DNA from: Streptomyces werraensis
GTDB lineage: Bacteria; Actinomycetota; Actinomycetes; Streptomycetales; Streptomycetaceae
NCBI GenBank assembly: GCA_014656175.1
Contig: BNBX01000003.1
Location: 564,161-628,160, forward strand
Reading direction: 5' to 3'
DNA length: 64,000 nt
Translations under genes and position numbers: made by a program
Shown here: in pieces, positions 51,764 through 60,338 of the stretch
Position numbering within the stretch: the first letter of the stretch is position 1
How the letters are laid out: each line of letters starts with the position of its first letter
The notes under the pieces: generated by a model
Told to the model about the DNA's origin: nothing
Database searches by the model: none
What the model saw: the letters and a program-made list of their open reading frames with translations, nothing else

Positions 51764-52552
51764 TCAGTGCACCCCCGCGGGGAGGGCTTCCCGGGCCGCC
51801 TGCCGTGCCCGGCGCCGCCCGGTCGCCGCGTACCACTGCACGGCCAGGACCAGCGCGAGGAACATCTCCACGGCGTCCCCGCCGTAGTACATGAGCTGCG
51901 CCCCCGCCCGCAGATCGGCCGCCGTGAACGCGGTCCCCGGCGGCCCTGCCACGTACAGGCTCTTGGCCAGGACGGCGTGCGCCGCACCCGCGGCCAGCAG
52001 CGTCACCGCACGCAGCGGCAGACCGCACCGGCCGCGCACCGGGTCGAGCCGCCAGACGGCCATCGCGAACAGCAGTCCGGCCAGCAGCATGTGCAGCTCC
52101 AGCAGACCCCCCGGCAACGGGTTCCGGTGCGCGGCCGCCCACAGGCCCGTGCGGTACAGCAGCCACAGACCGCCGACGTCGACGGCCGCGGCGACCGGTG
52201 GGAACAGCAGCCACCTGGCTGCGGGGGAGTGCGCCACCCGCAGCAGCCCCCGGCGCGGCCCGCCCGGCGGCAGCAGCCGCAGGACGAGCGTGAGCGGACG
52301 GGCCGTCGCCAGCAGCGCGGGACCCGCCATCGCCACCAGCAGATGACGGCCGGCGTGCGCGGTGAACGGCCCGCCCGGCACGGGACCGGCCAGCCCCCAC
52401 ACCAAGGCCGCGCAGCCGACGGCGAAGACGGCGTCCCGCCGCCACGGCCAGGCGTCACCCCGGCGTCTCAGCCGGGCGGCGCCCGCCGCGTACACCACGG
52501 CGGCGAGCACACACGCGAGCGCGAGGGGAGCCGCCACCGGACCGGTGGTCAC
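51764..52552 (-). CDS. Cytochrome c oxidase assembly protein-like (CtaG type)
   Basis: A 262-residue polytopic protein with 6-7 segments. It has the CaaX/CtaG-like features AGRHLLVAMAGPALLATARPLTLVLRLLP, HRNPLPGGLLELHMLLAGLLFAMAVWRLDP and the conserved DLRAGAQLMYYGGDAVEM. CtaG-type proteins support copper insertion into cytochrome oxidase. It starts with GTG inside the stop codon of the preceding DUF2243 gene (4-bp overlap), showing translational coupling. It ends 9 bp from the convergent phosphatase gene. Confidence 0.88.
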   Translation of the reverse strand: MTTGPVAAPLALACVLAAVVYAAGAARLRRRGDAWPWRRDAVFAVGCAALVWGLAGPVPGGPFTAHAGRHLLVAMAGPALLATARPLTLVLRLLPPGGPRRGLLRVAHSPAARWLLFPPVAAAVDVGGLWLLYRTGLWAAAHRNPLPGGLLELHMLLAGLLFAMAVWRLDPVRGRCGLPLRAVTLLAAGAAHAVLAKSLYVAGPPGTAFTAADLRAGAQLMYYGGDAVEMFLALVLAVQWYAATGRRRARQAAREALPAGVH

Positions 52553-53043
52553 GACGGCCGCCGCCGTCCGGCCCGCCGGGCGCGTGCCAGCAGCAGGCCA
52601 CCGACCGCCAACAGTACGAGCCCCGCCAGATTCCACGCCCAGTCGTACGGGGTGACGTCGACGCCGTACCGCACCTGGTGCACGCGCAGCACCTTGTGGT
52701 CCACGATCCCGTCGAACACCTGGAAGGCGCCCGCGCCCAGGAAGGCCCCGCTCCACGCGTGGCCGACGGCCAGCGCGTCGCGCCGCCGCAGATCCGCGTA
52801 CAGGAAGAACCCGGCGACGAGCGCCAGCAGTTCGGCCGTGTGCAGCAGCCCGTCCGACAGCAGGGCCACGCCGGACGTGGAGCGGTCGTAGAAATGGTGC
52901 CAGTGCAGCAGCTGATGGAACACGATCTCGTCCACGGCGGCCATGACGGCGGCCCCGACGACCGCGCAGACCAGCAGCGATCGTCGGGGCTCGGGGCGTC
53001 GCGCGGCGGCCGTGCCGGCCGATGGGTGGTCAGAGGTGCTCAC
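52549..53043 (-). CDS. DUF2243 membrane protein
   Basis: A 164-residue protein with four membrane segments. It holds the family signature VDEIVFHQLLHWHHFYD with several histidines, DGLLHTAELLALVAGFFLY and FDGIVDHKVLRVHQVRYG, a pattern that suggests metal or haem binding. DUF2243 and CtaG genes regularly occur together, as here with a 4-bp overlap, which supports a role in oxidase assembly or copper supply. It starts with GTG at 53043. A hemerythrin gene precedes it by 83 bp. Confidence 0.9.
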   Translation of the reverse strand: MSTSDHPSAGTAAARRPEPRRSLLVCAVVGAAVMAAVDEIVFHQLLHWHHFYDRSTSGVALLSDGLLHTAELLALVAGFFLYADLRRRDALAVGHAWSGAFLGAGAFQVFDGIVDHKVLRVHQVRYGVDVTPYDWAWNLAGLVLLAVGGLLLARARRAGRRRPS

Positions 53044-53126
53044 GGTGCGGTCCGTCCTTCCGAACGATCGGCTGCCGCTCGCCGTCTACCCCGCGCGGCG
53101 CCGGTCAGCCCGGCGCCGCGGAGAGT

Positions 53127-53717
53127 TCAGCTTCCGCCCATCGCCTTGCGCACGGTGTCCTTGGTGCGGTCCATGAGAGCGGCGACCGGACCCAGCGCCA
53201 TGTTCTTCGCGCCGGACTCGACACCCGGGTGGGGCCGGGTGGGCGCCATCGCCTCGGCCGCCTTGATGGCCTTGGCCATCGCGGCGAGATCGGTGACGTC
53301 GGTGCTGCGCCGGATGTGGATGAACTCGTACCGTTCCTCCGCCCGGGCGTGCATCTGCACGTCACGCCGCAACTCGATCAGCTTCGGCAGGAAGTCGGGG
53401 CCGTCGGGGTCCATGTCGTCGAGCACGGCCAGCATCTCCTTGGCCTCCCGCTCCTCCTTGAGCCGGTCCTCGACGATCTCCTGGCCTCCCGCGACCGAGC
53501 GCCGCACGAAGGGGTGGACGACCTCCTCCTCGGCGGTCTCGTGCACGGCCAGCAGCCGCACCAGCCTCCGGAAGGCGTCCCGGCGTCCCTCACCGCTGGT
53601 GGCCTCGACCTCGTCGAACAGGTTGCGGATGTCGCCGTGCTGGCGCATCAGCAGGGAGACGACGTCGTCGTCCCGCGAACGGTCGTCCCCGGCGTGCGGG
53701 GTCTGCAAGTCGGACAT
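53127..53717 (-). CDS. Hemerythrin domain protein
   Basis: A 196-residue protein with an HHE helical bundle in the first 150 residues. Iron ligands expected are H27 (MRQHGDIRNLFDEVE), the H57 and E61 pair (LAVHETAEEEVVHPF) and histidine/glutamate in VQMHARAEERYEF. Such proteins bind O2, NO or iron in the cytoplasm. The tail (MAPTRPHPGVESG) is flexible. It is 12 bp downstream of a ferritin-like gene on the same strand. Confidence 0.9.
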   Translation of the reverse strand: MSDLQTPHAGDDRSRDDDVVSLLMRQHGDIRNLFDEVEATSGEGRRDAFRRLVRLLAVHETAEEEVVHPFVRRSVAGGQEIVEDRLKEEREAKEMLAVLDDMDPDGPDFLPKLIELRRDVQMHARAEERYEFIHIRRSTDVTDLAAMAKAIKAAEAMAPTRPHPGVESGAKNMALGPVAALMDRTKDTVRKAMGGS

Positions 53718-53729
53718 GCGCTCCCCTCC

Positions 53730-54929
53730 CTACTTCTCGCGCTGCGCGGGGTCGGGGTGCTCGCCCTCGGTCTGCACGCGGTACTCACGGCCGAACATGT
53801 CGTCGTGCATGTGCATCACCCGGTCGCTCGGCGGGTTCTCACCGCCGTGGATCGTTTCCTGCATCTTCTCGAACCGCTCGTGCGCCTCGCGCACGTACCC
53901 GGCTCCGAGCGTGGTCAGGTCCATCTGCGTGTCGAGCAGTTCGCGCAGATAGGCCTTGTTCGGCTCGAAGGTGAGCACGTTGGGCAGCGCGGGGGCCAGC
54001 ACCTCGGCGGGCTCGCGACCGTCGAGCCGGCGCATCAGGTCGCACGCGACGTGCAGGTGCTCCAGCTCCATGTTCAGGTGCAGCTCCCAGATGGCCTTGA
54101 CCTTGGGGTCGCTCTCCTGCTCCATGAAGGAGTAGTACAGGTAGCACTCGTTGTACTCGTGGTTGACGAGCTGCTCCCACCACGTCTCACCCGGGTCCAC
54201 CAGGGACTCGTAGTGCGTGACGTGCTCCTCCTCGATCAGCCCGATCTCCTGGTAGAGCTGACGGGCGATCGGCTCCATGTAGGTGGGGCCCGTGTTCATG
54301 TAGAAGTTCATGGTCTGCTGCTCCGTCGACATGATCGTCAACGCGTGCAGCTTCGACAGCGGGTCGGCCTGGTCCTTCGCGTACGGGTCGCGGACGTTGT
54401 CGACCGGGTCGCGGTGGTGGTACCGGGTGGGCCTGCCCGGCATGACCTCGGTGAGGTTGTCGACGATCGACTCGGCCTTGCGGTGCTCGATCATCTCGTA
54501 CAGGTTGGCGTACCGGTACAGATGGTCGAAGTCCTCCAGCACACCGAACTGGTAGGCCTGCTTCAGATACGGGTCGGGCTCCATCCGCGCCACCCAGGCG
54601 GTCAGGTCCACGGCCACCTGCTCGTACGCGATGGTCGTCTCCAGCACCGAGGACAGGCCGGGCAGCAGCCAGTTGACCGCCTTCTGCTGCTGCGCCTCGA
54701 TGTACCGGGTCTGGGCCAGCTGACGCTTGATCTCCGGGTCGACGGTGTTGCGGGCGAGCTGGTGGCTGAACAGGATCGCCTCCACCTCGATCCCGTTCAT
54801 GGTGATGACCCGGCAGCGGGTGTACGGGTCGCAGCGGTCCGGGTCGATGGGCTCCACGTTCAGCTCGCGCCAGTTGCGCAGCTGGCGGTCCAGCGGGATG
54901 CCGCGCTGCTCGAGGGGATTGAAGGTCAT
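53730..54929 (-). CDS. Ferritin-like domain hypothetical protein
   Basis: A 399-residue, mostly helical and very acidic protein. EEEHVTHYESL and NMELEHLHVACDLM, about 55 residues apart, give Glu/His sets like a di-iron centre in the C-terminal half; the N-terminal half has similar helices without histidines. No signal peptide or membrane segment is seen. The family occurs widely in Streptomyces without assigned function; it probably stores iron or oxidises a small molecule. GAGGAG lies 7 nt before the ATG. Hemerythrin follows after 12 bp, so the pair is co-translated. Confidence 0.75.
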   Translation of the reverse strand: MTFNPLEQRGIPLDRQLRNWRELNVEPIDPDRCDPYTRCRVITMNGIEVEAILFSHQLARNTVDPEIKRQLAQTRYIEAQQQKAVNWLLPGLSSVLETTIAYEQVAVDLTAWVARMEPDPYLKQAYQFGVLEDFDHLYRYANLYEMIEHRKAESIVDNLTEVMPGRPTRYHHRDPVDNVRDPYAKDQADPLSKLHALTIMSTEQQTMNFYMNTGPTYMEPIARQLYQEIGLIEEEHVTHYESLVDPGETWWEQLVNHEYNECYLYYSFMEQESDPKVKAIWELHLNMELEHLHVACDLMRRLDGREPAEVLAPALPNVLTFEPNKAYLRELLDTQMDLTTLGAGYVREAHERFEKMQETIHGGENPPSDRVMHMHDDMFGREYRVQTEGEHPDPAQREK

Positions 54930-54955
54930 GGGCACGCTCCTCGTCGGGGGCCGGG

Positions 54956-54994
54956 CACGCGGACGCCCCCCTGCACCGGCGGAGCGTCCGCGTG
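54956..54994 (-). promoter_or_regulatory. Hairpin upstream of the ferritin-like gene
   Basis: CACGCGGACGC pairs with GCGTCCGCGTG over 11 bp around a 17-nt loop, ending 26 nt before the ferritin-like start. It may be a leader hairpin or operator in the shared region with the divergent glycosidase. Confidence 0.5.
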
Positions 54995-55223
54995 TCCGGT
55001 AGGGCACCCCCTCATGCTGGGCGGGACCGGACGGCCCCGCCACGCCACACGCCCGTCGGGCGCGGACGTGCCCCGGATGCCGCATGCGGATGGCCGAAGC
55101 GGGGGCCGCATGGACAATGACGGCGCCGTCCCGGCCCGGGTGAGCGCGGCCCTCCCCAGGTATGGACCATCGGTCTGTCATGGCCGCATCATGAAGAACG
55201 CCTTCGTGGAGGGAGCAGCGGCC

Positions 55224-57149
55224 GTGCGGGGTTCCTGGGTACCGAAGATCGCGTCCGTCCTTCTTCTGCCGGCCCTGTCGGTGCCCGTCCCCGCGGCGGC
55301 CCGGCCGCCGGACCGTACGACCGCGACCGAGGAGGTCGCTGCGGCGCCCGCCGACTGGACCCCGCCGCTCAGCACGCGGGGCCGCTGGATCGTCGACGCG
55401 AACGGCGACCGTTTCAAACTGCGCTCCGGCAACTGGCACGGTGCCAGCGGCACGTGGAACGGCAAGGGCAGCGCGGACGACGACGCCAACCACCACGCGG
55501 GCGAGAACGCCCACCGCATCCCGCTCGGGCTCGACCGCGCCCCGATGGCCGAGATCGTCGCGAGCTTCCGGGAGATAGGGATCAACAGCGTCCGGCTGCC
55601 CTTCTCCAACGAGATGATCCACGACACCCGCCCGGTCACCGCCGGCGCCGTCACCGCCAACCCCCGGCTGGAGGGGAAGACACCGCTGCAGGTGTACGAC
55701 GCCGCGGTGCGAGCCCTCACCGACGCCGGGCTCGCCGTGATCCTCAACAACCACACCAACACCACCCGTTGGTGTTGCGGCGTGGACGGCAACGAACGCT
55801 GGAACGCGAGCCAGTCGGCCGGGGCCTGGGAGAACGACTGGCTGTTCATGGCCCGCCGGTACCGCGACAACCCGCGCGTCGTGGGCGCCGACCTCTACAA
55901 CGAGGTCCGCCGCAGCGTCTGGGACGACCCCAACTGGGGCCTCGGTGACCGGCACGACTGGTTCGCCGCGAGCCAGAGGGCCGGCGACCGCATCCTCACC
56001 GAGGCGAACCCCGATCTGCTGATCATCGTCGAGGGCATCAACTGGACCGGCCTGCCGGTCGACGGCCTTCCGCACGGACGCCCCACCCTCGAACCCGTAC
56101 GCGACCTGTCGCACACCCTCGTAGACTCCGGCAAACTCGTCCACTCGGCCCACTTCTACGGCTACACAGGCCCCCGGCACACCGGCGCGACGGGCATCGG
56201 CGAGACCAGCGACCCCCGCTACCAGGACCTCACCCCCGCCGAACTCGCCGATGTCCTCGACCGCCAGGCGTTCTACGTCGCCGGTGACGCGGACCGCCAC
56301 TGGACGGCCCCCGTGTGGATCTCCGAGTTCGGCGTCGGCGGACGCGAGGAGACCGGCACGGCCCCGCGCGCCTGGTTCGAGAACTTCGTCGACGAACTGA
56401 TCCGCGCCGACGCCGACTTCGCGTACTGGCCCCTCGTCGGATGGCACGAGAACCGCCGTGGCAACGGCTGGGCCCTGCTCCACTGGGACGCCGCGGGCCG
56501 GCGGATGGCCGTCCACGACGGCGACGACTGGCGGTCGGACGCCTGGCGGCGCCTGGTGGAGGCCCCCGGCCGCACCGGTCACGTCCCGCCGGTGACCCGA
56601 TGGGCGATGCTGAGCCCCGACCACGGCGACTTCGTCGCCTCACGCCGGATGCGCGCGCTGCCCGACTGGGACCCGGGCGCCCGCAAGGCGGCCTGCCCCG
56701 ACGGTCTTCGCCTGGCCGGACTGAGCCACACGGGCAACCGCGGCCTGTGCACCGACGTGCGCGCGGCAGCGTCGGACGACCCGGGCGGCGGACACGAGGT
56801 CGTCACGGACGAACGGCACGTCGCACCCGGCCGTGACTGGGCTTCCGGCTACACCAAACTCCAGTGCGCCGACGGCCACTTCCTCGCCGGCTACAGCGTG
56901 CGCGGCGCCGCCGTCTCGTCCGCGCTGTGCCGCAAGGCCGCACCCGGCACCCTCACGGCCACGGGCGGCCGCACGGTCTGGTTCGACCGTGGCGACAACC
57001 GCGGCACGTCACCCAAGGGCGGCGACTTCGCACGAGGCCACTACAAGGGCCAGTGCGCGGACGACGAGTACGCGGCGGGCATCGCCTGGACGGGGCGTAT
57101 CGGCTCCGGCCGCACACCGGACGCCCTGTACTGCCGGCCGCTGTCCTGA
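55224..57149 (+). CDS. Secreted GH5 family glycoside hydrolase with C-terminal Cys-rich repeats
   Basis: A protein of about 641 residues. The signal peptide ends near AAA; the GH5 catalytic barrel has the acid/base glutamate in DLYNEVRR and the nucleophile in PVWISEFGVGG, with substrate histidines in NNHTNTTRW and HFYGYTG. It cuts beta-1,4-glucans or related sugars outside the cell. Three repeats follow after about residue 480, each with C-x-D-G-x-x-x-A-G and a second cysteine, probably a carbohydrate-binding tail. The GTG at 55224 has GGAGGG upstream; an ATG at 55191 is an alternative without SD. Confidence 0.85.
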   Translation: MRGSWVPKIASVLLLPALSVPVPAAARPPDRTTATEEVAAAPADWTPPLSTRGRWIVDANGDRFKLRSGNWHGASGTWNGKGSADDDANHHAGENAHRIPLGLDRAPMAEIVASFREIGINSVRLPFSNEMIHDTRPVTAGAVTANPRLEGKTPLQVYDAAVRALTDAGLAVILNNHTNTTRWCCGVDGNERWNASQSAGAWENDWLFMARRYRDNPRVVGADLYNEVRRSVWDDPNWGLGDRHDWFAASQRAGDRILTEANPDLLIIVEGINWTGLPVDGLPHGRPTLEPVRDLSHTLVDSGKLVHSAHFYGYTGPRHTGATGIGETSDPRYQDLTPAELADVLDRQAFYVAGDADRHWTAPVWISEFGVGGREETGTAPRAWFENFVDELIRADADFAYWPLVGWHENRRGNGWALLHWDAAGRRMAVHDGDDWRSDAWRRLVEAPGRTGHVPPVTRWAMLSPDHGDFVASRRMRALPDWDPGARKAACPDGLRLAGLSHTGNRGLCTDVRAAASDDPGGGHEVVTDERHVAPGRDWASGYTKLQCADGHFLAGYSVRGAAVSSALCRKAAPGTLTATGGRTVWFDRGDNRGTSPKGGDFARGHYKGQCADDEYAAGIAWTGRIGSGRTPDALYCRPLS

Positions 57150-57195
57150 GCGGACCTCGGCCGACCGTGAGGGCGCGACCCGGGCGGCCACTCCC

Positions 57196-57537
57196 TCACC
57201 CGGCCGCGGACCGCTCACGCCCCCAGGCGGCCAGCGGCTCCAGCGCGTCGTTGAGCCGTCTGCCGTCCTCGGTCAGCGAGTACTCCACACGGGGCGGCAC
57301 CTCGTCGTAGGAGACGCGGCGGACGATGCCGTCCGCCTCCATCTCCCGCAGATGCGACGCCAGCACCTTCTCGGTGACGCCCGGCAGCAGCCGCCGCAGC
57401 TCACCGAAACGGCGGTGCGGGTGCTCGTGCAGCGCCCACAGGATCAGCACCTTCCACTTGCCGCCGATCACCTCCATCGCCGCGTCGATCCCGCAGACGT
57501 GTCCGTCCGCCGTGCCCGGCCGGTTCACCGTCGTCAT
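57196..57537 (-). CDS. HxlR family winged-helix regulator
   Basis: A 113-residue regulator of the HxlR family. The redox-sensitive cysteine is in HVCGIDAAMEVIGGKWKVLIL; the DNA-reading part is RFGELRRLLPGVTEKVLASHLREMEADGIVRR and the wing VEYSLTEDGRRL. It is divergent from an imine-reductase-like gene, with the palindrome CAAGT-N4-ACTTG between them, so it likely represses that gene in response to electrophiles or oxidation. Confidence 0.92.
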   Translation of the reverse strand: MTTVNRPGTADGHVCGIDAAMEVIGGKWKVLILWALHEHPHRRFGELRRLLPGVTEKVLASHLREMEADGIVRRVSYDEVPPRVEYSLTEDGRRLNDALEPLAAWGRERSAAG

Positions 57538-57586
57538 GCTCCACCCCTCCGACGCGCATGCTCACCCGGAGGTAATCACCCACTCG

Positions 57587-57600
57587 CAAGTGCGTACTTG
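57587..57600. promoter_or_regulatory. CAAGT-N4-ACTTG operator
   Basis: A perfect inverted repeat lies 50 bp from the HxlR start codon and 33 bp before the reductase start. The half-site is like other HxlR operators. Confidence 0.6.
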
Positions 57601-57633
57601 ATCACCACCGGATCCGCGGCCAGCCTAAACGGC

Positions 57634-58524
57634 ATGACCCGCACCGATACGGAGAAAACCCCCGTCACCCTGCTCGGCCTCGGCGCGATGGGCACCGCGC
57701 TGGCCCGCGCCTGGCTGACCGCCGGCCACCCCCTCACCGTCTGGAACCGCACTCCGTCCCGCGCCCATGCCCTCGCTGCCGAAGGCGCCCGGGCCACGGA
57801 GAGCGTTCCCGCGGCGGTGGCCGCGAACACCCTGGTCGTCGTGTGCCTCCTGGACGACGCGTCGGTCGAGGACACGCTGGCCGGCGCCGACCTGACCGGC
57901 AAGGACGTCGTCAACCTCACCACCTGCACTCCCGCCCAGGCTCGCGCCCGCGCCGCGTGGGCCGCCGAGCGCGGCGCCCGCTACCTCGACGGCGGCATCA
58001 TGGCAGTCCCGCCGATGATCGGCGTCCCCGAAGCCGGCGGCTACGTCCTCTACAGCGGCGCACGGGACCTGTTCGAGCAGCACCGGGACACGCTGGCCGT
58101 CCCCGCCGGCACCACCTACGTCGGCGAGAACCCGTCCCACGCCGCCCTGCACGACGTGGCTCTGCTCAGCGCCATGTACGGCATGTTCGCCGGCGCGGCG
58201 CACGCCTTCGCCCTGATCCGCCGCGAGGACGTCGACCCCACGGCGTTCGCCCCGCTGCTGGCCGACTGGCTCACTGCGATGGCCCCGGCGGTCCACGGGA
58301 CCGCCGAACAGCTCCGCGGCGGCGACTACACGAAGGGGGTCACCTCCACCCTCGCCATGCAGGTGGCCGGCACACCTACCTTCCTGGACACGGCAGACGA
58401 ACAGGGCGTCAGCCCGGAACTGCTCGCCCCGTTCTTCGCGCTGATGCGCCGTCGCCTGGCCGAGGGCGGCGGCGAGGAGGACCTGACGGGCGTGATCGAC
58501 CTGCTGCTGCGCCGGCCGGAGTGA
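57634..58524 (+). CDS. NAD(P)-dependent reductase, imine reductase/beta-hydroxyacid dehydrogenase type
   Basis: A 296-residue protein with the Rossmann motif TLLGLGAMGTALARAWLTAGHPLTVWNR, typical of 6-phosphogluconate dehydrogenase-like enzymes. The RYLDGGIMAVPPMIG segment and the C-terminal helical domain starting NPSHAALHDVALLSAMYG match imine reductases, which reduce cyclic imines with NADPH; the catalytic lysine of hydroxyacid dehydrogenases is not evident (HDVALL). It is divergent from an HxlR repressor. Confidence 0.88.
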   Translation: MTRTDTEKTPVTLLGLGAMGTALARAWLTAGHPLTVWNRTPSRAHALAAEGARATESVPAAVAANTLVVVCLLDDASVEDTLAGADLTGKDVVNLTTCTPAQARARAAWAAERGARYLDGGIMAVPPMIGVPEAGGYVLYSGARDLFEQHRDTLAVPAGTTYVGENPSHAALHDVALLSAMYGMFAGAAHAFALIRREDVDPTAFAPLLADWLTAMAPAVHGTAEQLRGGDYTKGVTSTLAMQVAGTPTFLDTADEQGVSPELLAPFFALMRRRLAEGGGEEDLTGVIDLLLRRPE

Positions 58525-58632
58525 GCCCGCGCCGACCGGCCTGGGCCGTTCTCCCCGGCCGGACGCCGGCCGCGGCCATGGTGGCGGGCCCGCCCGGCGC
58601 CCCTCGGCACCGGACGGACCCGCCGCCCTCGT

Positions 58633-59181
58633 TCAGCGCTTGAGCGCGAAGGTGAAGTCGCCGGAGAGGCGGCTGTCCAGCCGCACCGCCGACACCAGCT
58701 TCCCCTCGGCCGCCAGCCGCTCCACCTCGCCCCGTGACAGTCCGAACCCGTCGGCGACGAGCCGCACCGGCCGGACCGGTATCCGTGCGGCGAAGCGCAC
58801 GGACACGTCGGCCACCTCCTGGCCGAGGTGCTCCGTGCCACCCGTGTCGAGACGCCAGGCGCCGTCCCAGTCGAGGGCGATGCGGTTGTGGCGCAGCACG
58901 GCCGGGTCCTGGAGCAGCTCGGCCGTCAGACCGAGGTCGTTGTCGTGCAGCCGGTCCAGGAATCCGGACCGCAGGGACCGCACAGGGACCCGTTCCCGCA
59001 CCGAGAACTTCGCCGTCTCCCCGCACGCCGTGCAGAGCGCGAGGAGCCATATGTCGAGGAGCTTGTGGTGGGCGTTGACGCGGAACTTGCCGCTCGCCCG
59101 GAAGCGGCCGGCCCCGCAGACGTGGCAGCGACGCCGGACCGCAGGAAGGCAGGTGGGCATGACAACCCAGGTGGTGAGCAA
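58633..59181 (-). CDS. DUF1062 domain protein
   Basis: A 182-residue protein starting LTTWVVMPTCLPAVRRRCHVCG, the family's opening, with two CxxC sets (CHVC and CTAC) that probably bind zinc; KFRVNAHHKLLDIWLLALC follows, then RLAAEGKLVSAVRLDSRLSGDFTFAL at the end. The role is unknown. The start codon is uncertain: the frame opens with TTG at 59181 and lacks a clear SD; ATG at residue 8 would cut the conserved opening. The 198 bp upstream have no gene. Confidence 0.82.
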   Translation of the reverse strand: MLTTWVVMPTCLPAVRRRCHVCGAGRFRASGKFRVNAHHKLLDIWLLALCTACGETAKFSVRERVPVRSLRSGFLDRLHDNDLGLTAELLQDPAVLRHNRIALDWDGAWRLDTGGTEHLGQEVADVSVRFAARIPVRPVRLVADGFGLSRGEVERLAAEGKLVSAVRLDSRLSGDFTFALKR

Positions 59182-59379
59182 AGGAGTACACCGTTCTCAG
59201 TGAGACCGCAGCAGGAATCAGCACGTCGCGGCGGAGCGCGACGCGGGACAGATCAGCGCTCGGGAGATCTCACGCGGTGTACAACGGCAGGTCCTTGCCT
59301 GGACGACGGGAACGCCGCGCACTGTAGCGGCGGGCACGGCCGTCGCTCCACCGGTTTTCCGGGCCGGGACCCGGGGACG

Positions 59380-60186
59380 TCAGTCCCGCCTGCCGCCCGG
59401 CCGCGCCGGCACCCCCGGTGTGCCCGTCGGGCGGGGGAGGAGCGTGCCGTCCACGTACAGGTCCACGTACTCGTTGTAGAACGCCGCCAGGCCCGCGATG
59501 CGGGAGACCTGGACGGTGGGGAAGTCGTACGCCCAGAGGATGTTCTCGTGCGGGCCGGTCCCGCCGTCGAAGGACCAGTAACCGCTCGTCGTCCCCTTGT
59601 ACGGGCACTGGGTGACATGGTCCGTGCGGCGCAGCAGCGGCCAGTTGATGTGGGCGCGGTCGAGGTAGTAGCGGGTCGGCAGACCCGTCTCGAACAGCTT
59701 CACGCAGTGCGGCGCGTCCGCGAGGACCACCCCGTCGATCTCCACCCGCACCCGGCTGGAGGACCGCAGCGCGTCCACGCGGGTGTACGGGCTGCGCGGA
59801 TGGACGAACACCGGCTCGTCCTCCTCCAGCCACGCGTCGAGCGCGCTCCAGCGGAAGCGGACCGTGCCCCGCACGGCCTCCGGGGCGCCGTCCTGCCACA
59901 CCCAGGCCGCGCCCTCCCGCACCGCGTCCCGCACCCGCAGCGAATGGCGCCGCGCGGGGCCGGCCCCGAGGTGCTCCGTCCGGTCGTCGTCGATCAGCGA
60001 CGCCTCGACCAGGTCGTCCCGCGGCACGCAAAACTGCGGATAGCCGGGCCACTCCCACACGTACAGGGCGCGGCGGGTGTCGAACACGACGTGCCCGTCC
60101 ACGAACCCGCGCACACGGCGCGGCACGGGCTCGACGTGCCCCACGGGGACGAGCGGACCCGGATGCAGGACGCTCTCCACGCCCAT
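59380..60186 (-). CDS. DUF427 protein with tandem domains
   Basis: A 268-residue protein with two copies of the DUF427 fold: the first in VRGFVDGHVVFDTRRALYVWEWPGYPQFCVP, the second in RVRVEIDGVVLADAPHCVKLFETGLPTRYYL with QCPYKGTTSGYWSFDGG. DUF427 proteins form a small beta barrel with a conserved Cys/Tyr/Trp surface; no reaction is known. GAGGTGG precedes the ATG at 60186. It is a single gene between terminators. Confidence 0.88.
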   Translation of the reverse strand: MGVESVLHPGPLVPVGHVEPVPRRVRGFVDGHVVFDTRRALYVWEWPGYPQFCVPRDDLVEASLIDDDRTEHLGAGPARRHSLRVRDAVREGAAWVWQDGAPEAVRGTVRFRWSALDAWLEEDEPVFVHPRSPYTRVDALRSSSRVRVEIDGVVLADAPHCVKLFETGLPTRYYLDRAHINWPLLRRTDHVTQCPYKGTTSGYWSFDGGTGPHENILWAYDFPTVQVSRIAGLAAFYNEYVDLYVDGTLLPRPTGTPGVPARPGGRRD

Positions 60187-60293
60187 CGGCGGCCACCTCG
60201 ATTCACTGGCCCGCGCGGCTCGGGGCCCGCGGGTCACGACGCCTCGGTTCGTGCCGCACGCTACCGCCCACACCGGGCGGGACGTGACAAGCC

Positions 60294-60323
60294 GGGCGTC
60301 CGTGTCACGGGACACGGACGCCC
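60294..60323 (-). terminator. Terminator of the GH92 gene
   Basis: GGGCGTCCGTGTC and its complement form a perfect 13-bp stem with a 4-nt loop, 16 nt past the mannosidase stop on the minus strand. Confidence 0.9.
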
Positions 60324-60338
60324 AGCCTCGGGTGGGGG

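Noticed and set aside
53022-55190. A 1375-codon plus-strand frame that includes the GH5 gene
   Set aside because: Only the part after about 55224 has signal peptide and GH5 motifs; the rest is antisense to the hemerythrin and ferritin-like genes.
59182-59379. Gene between the DUF1062 and DUF427 genes
   Set aside because: Only short frames without SD or family resemblance are present.
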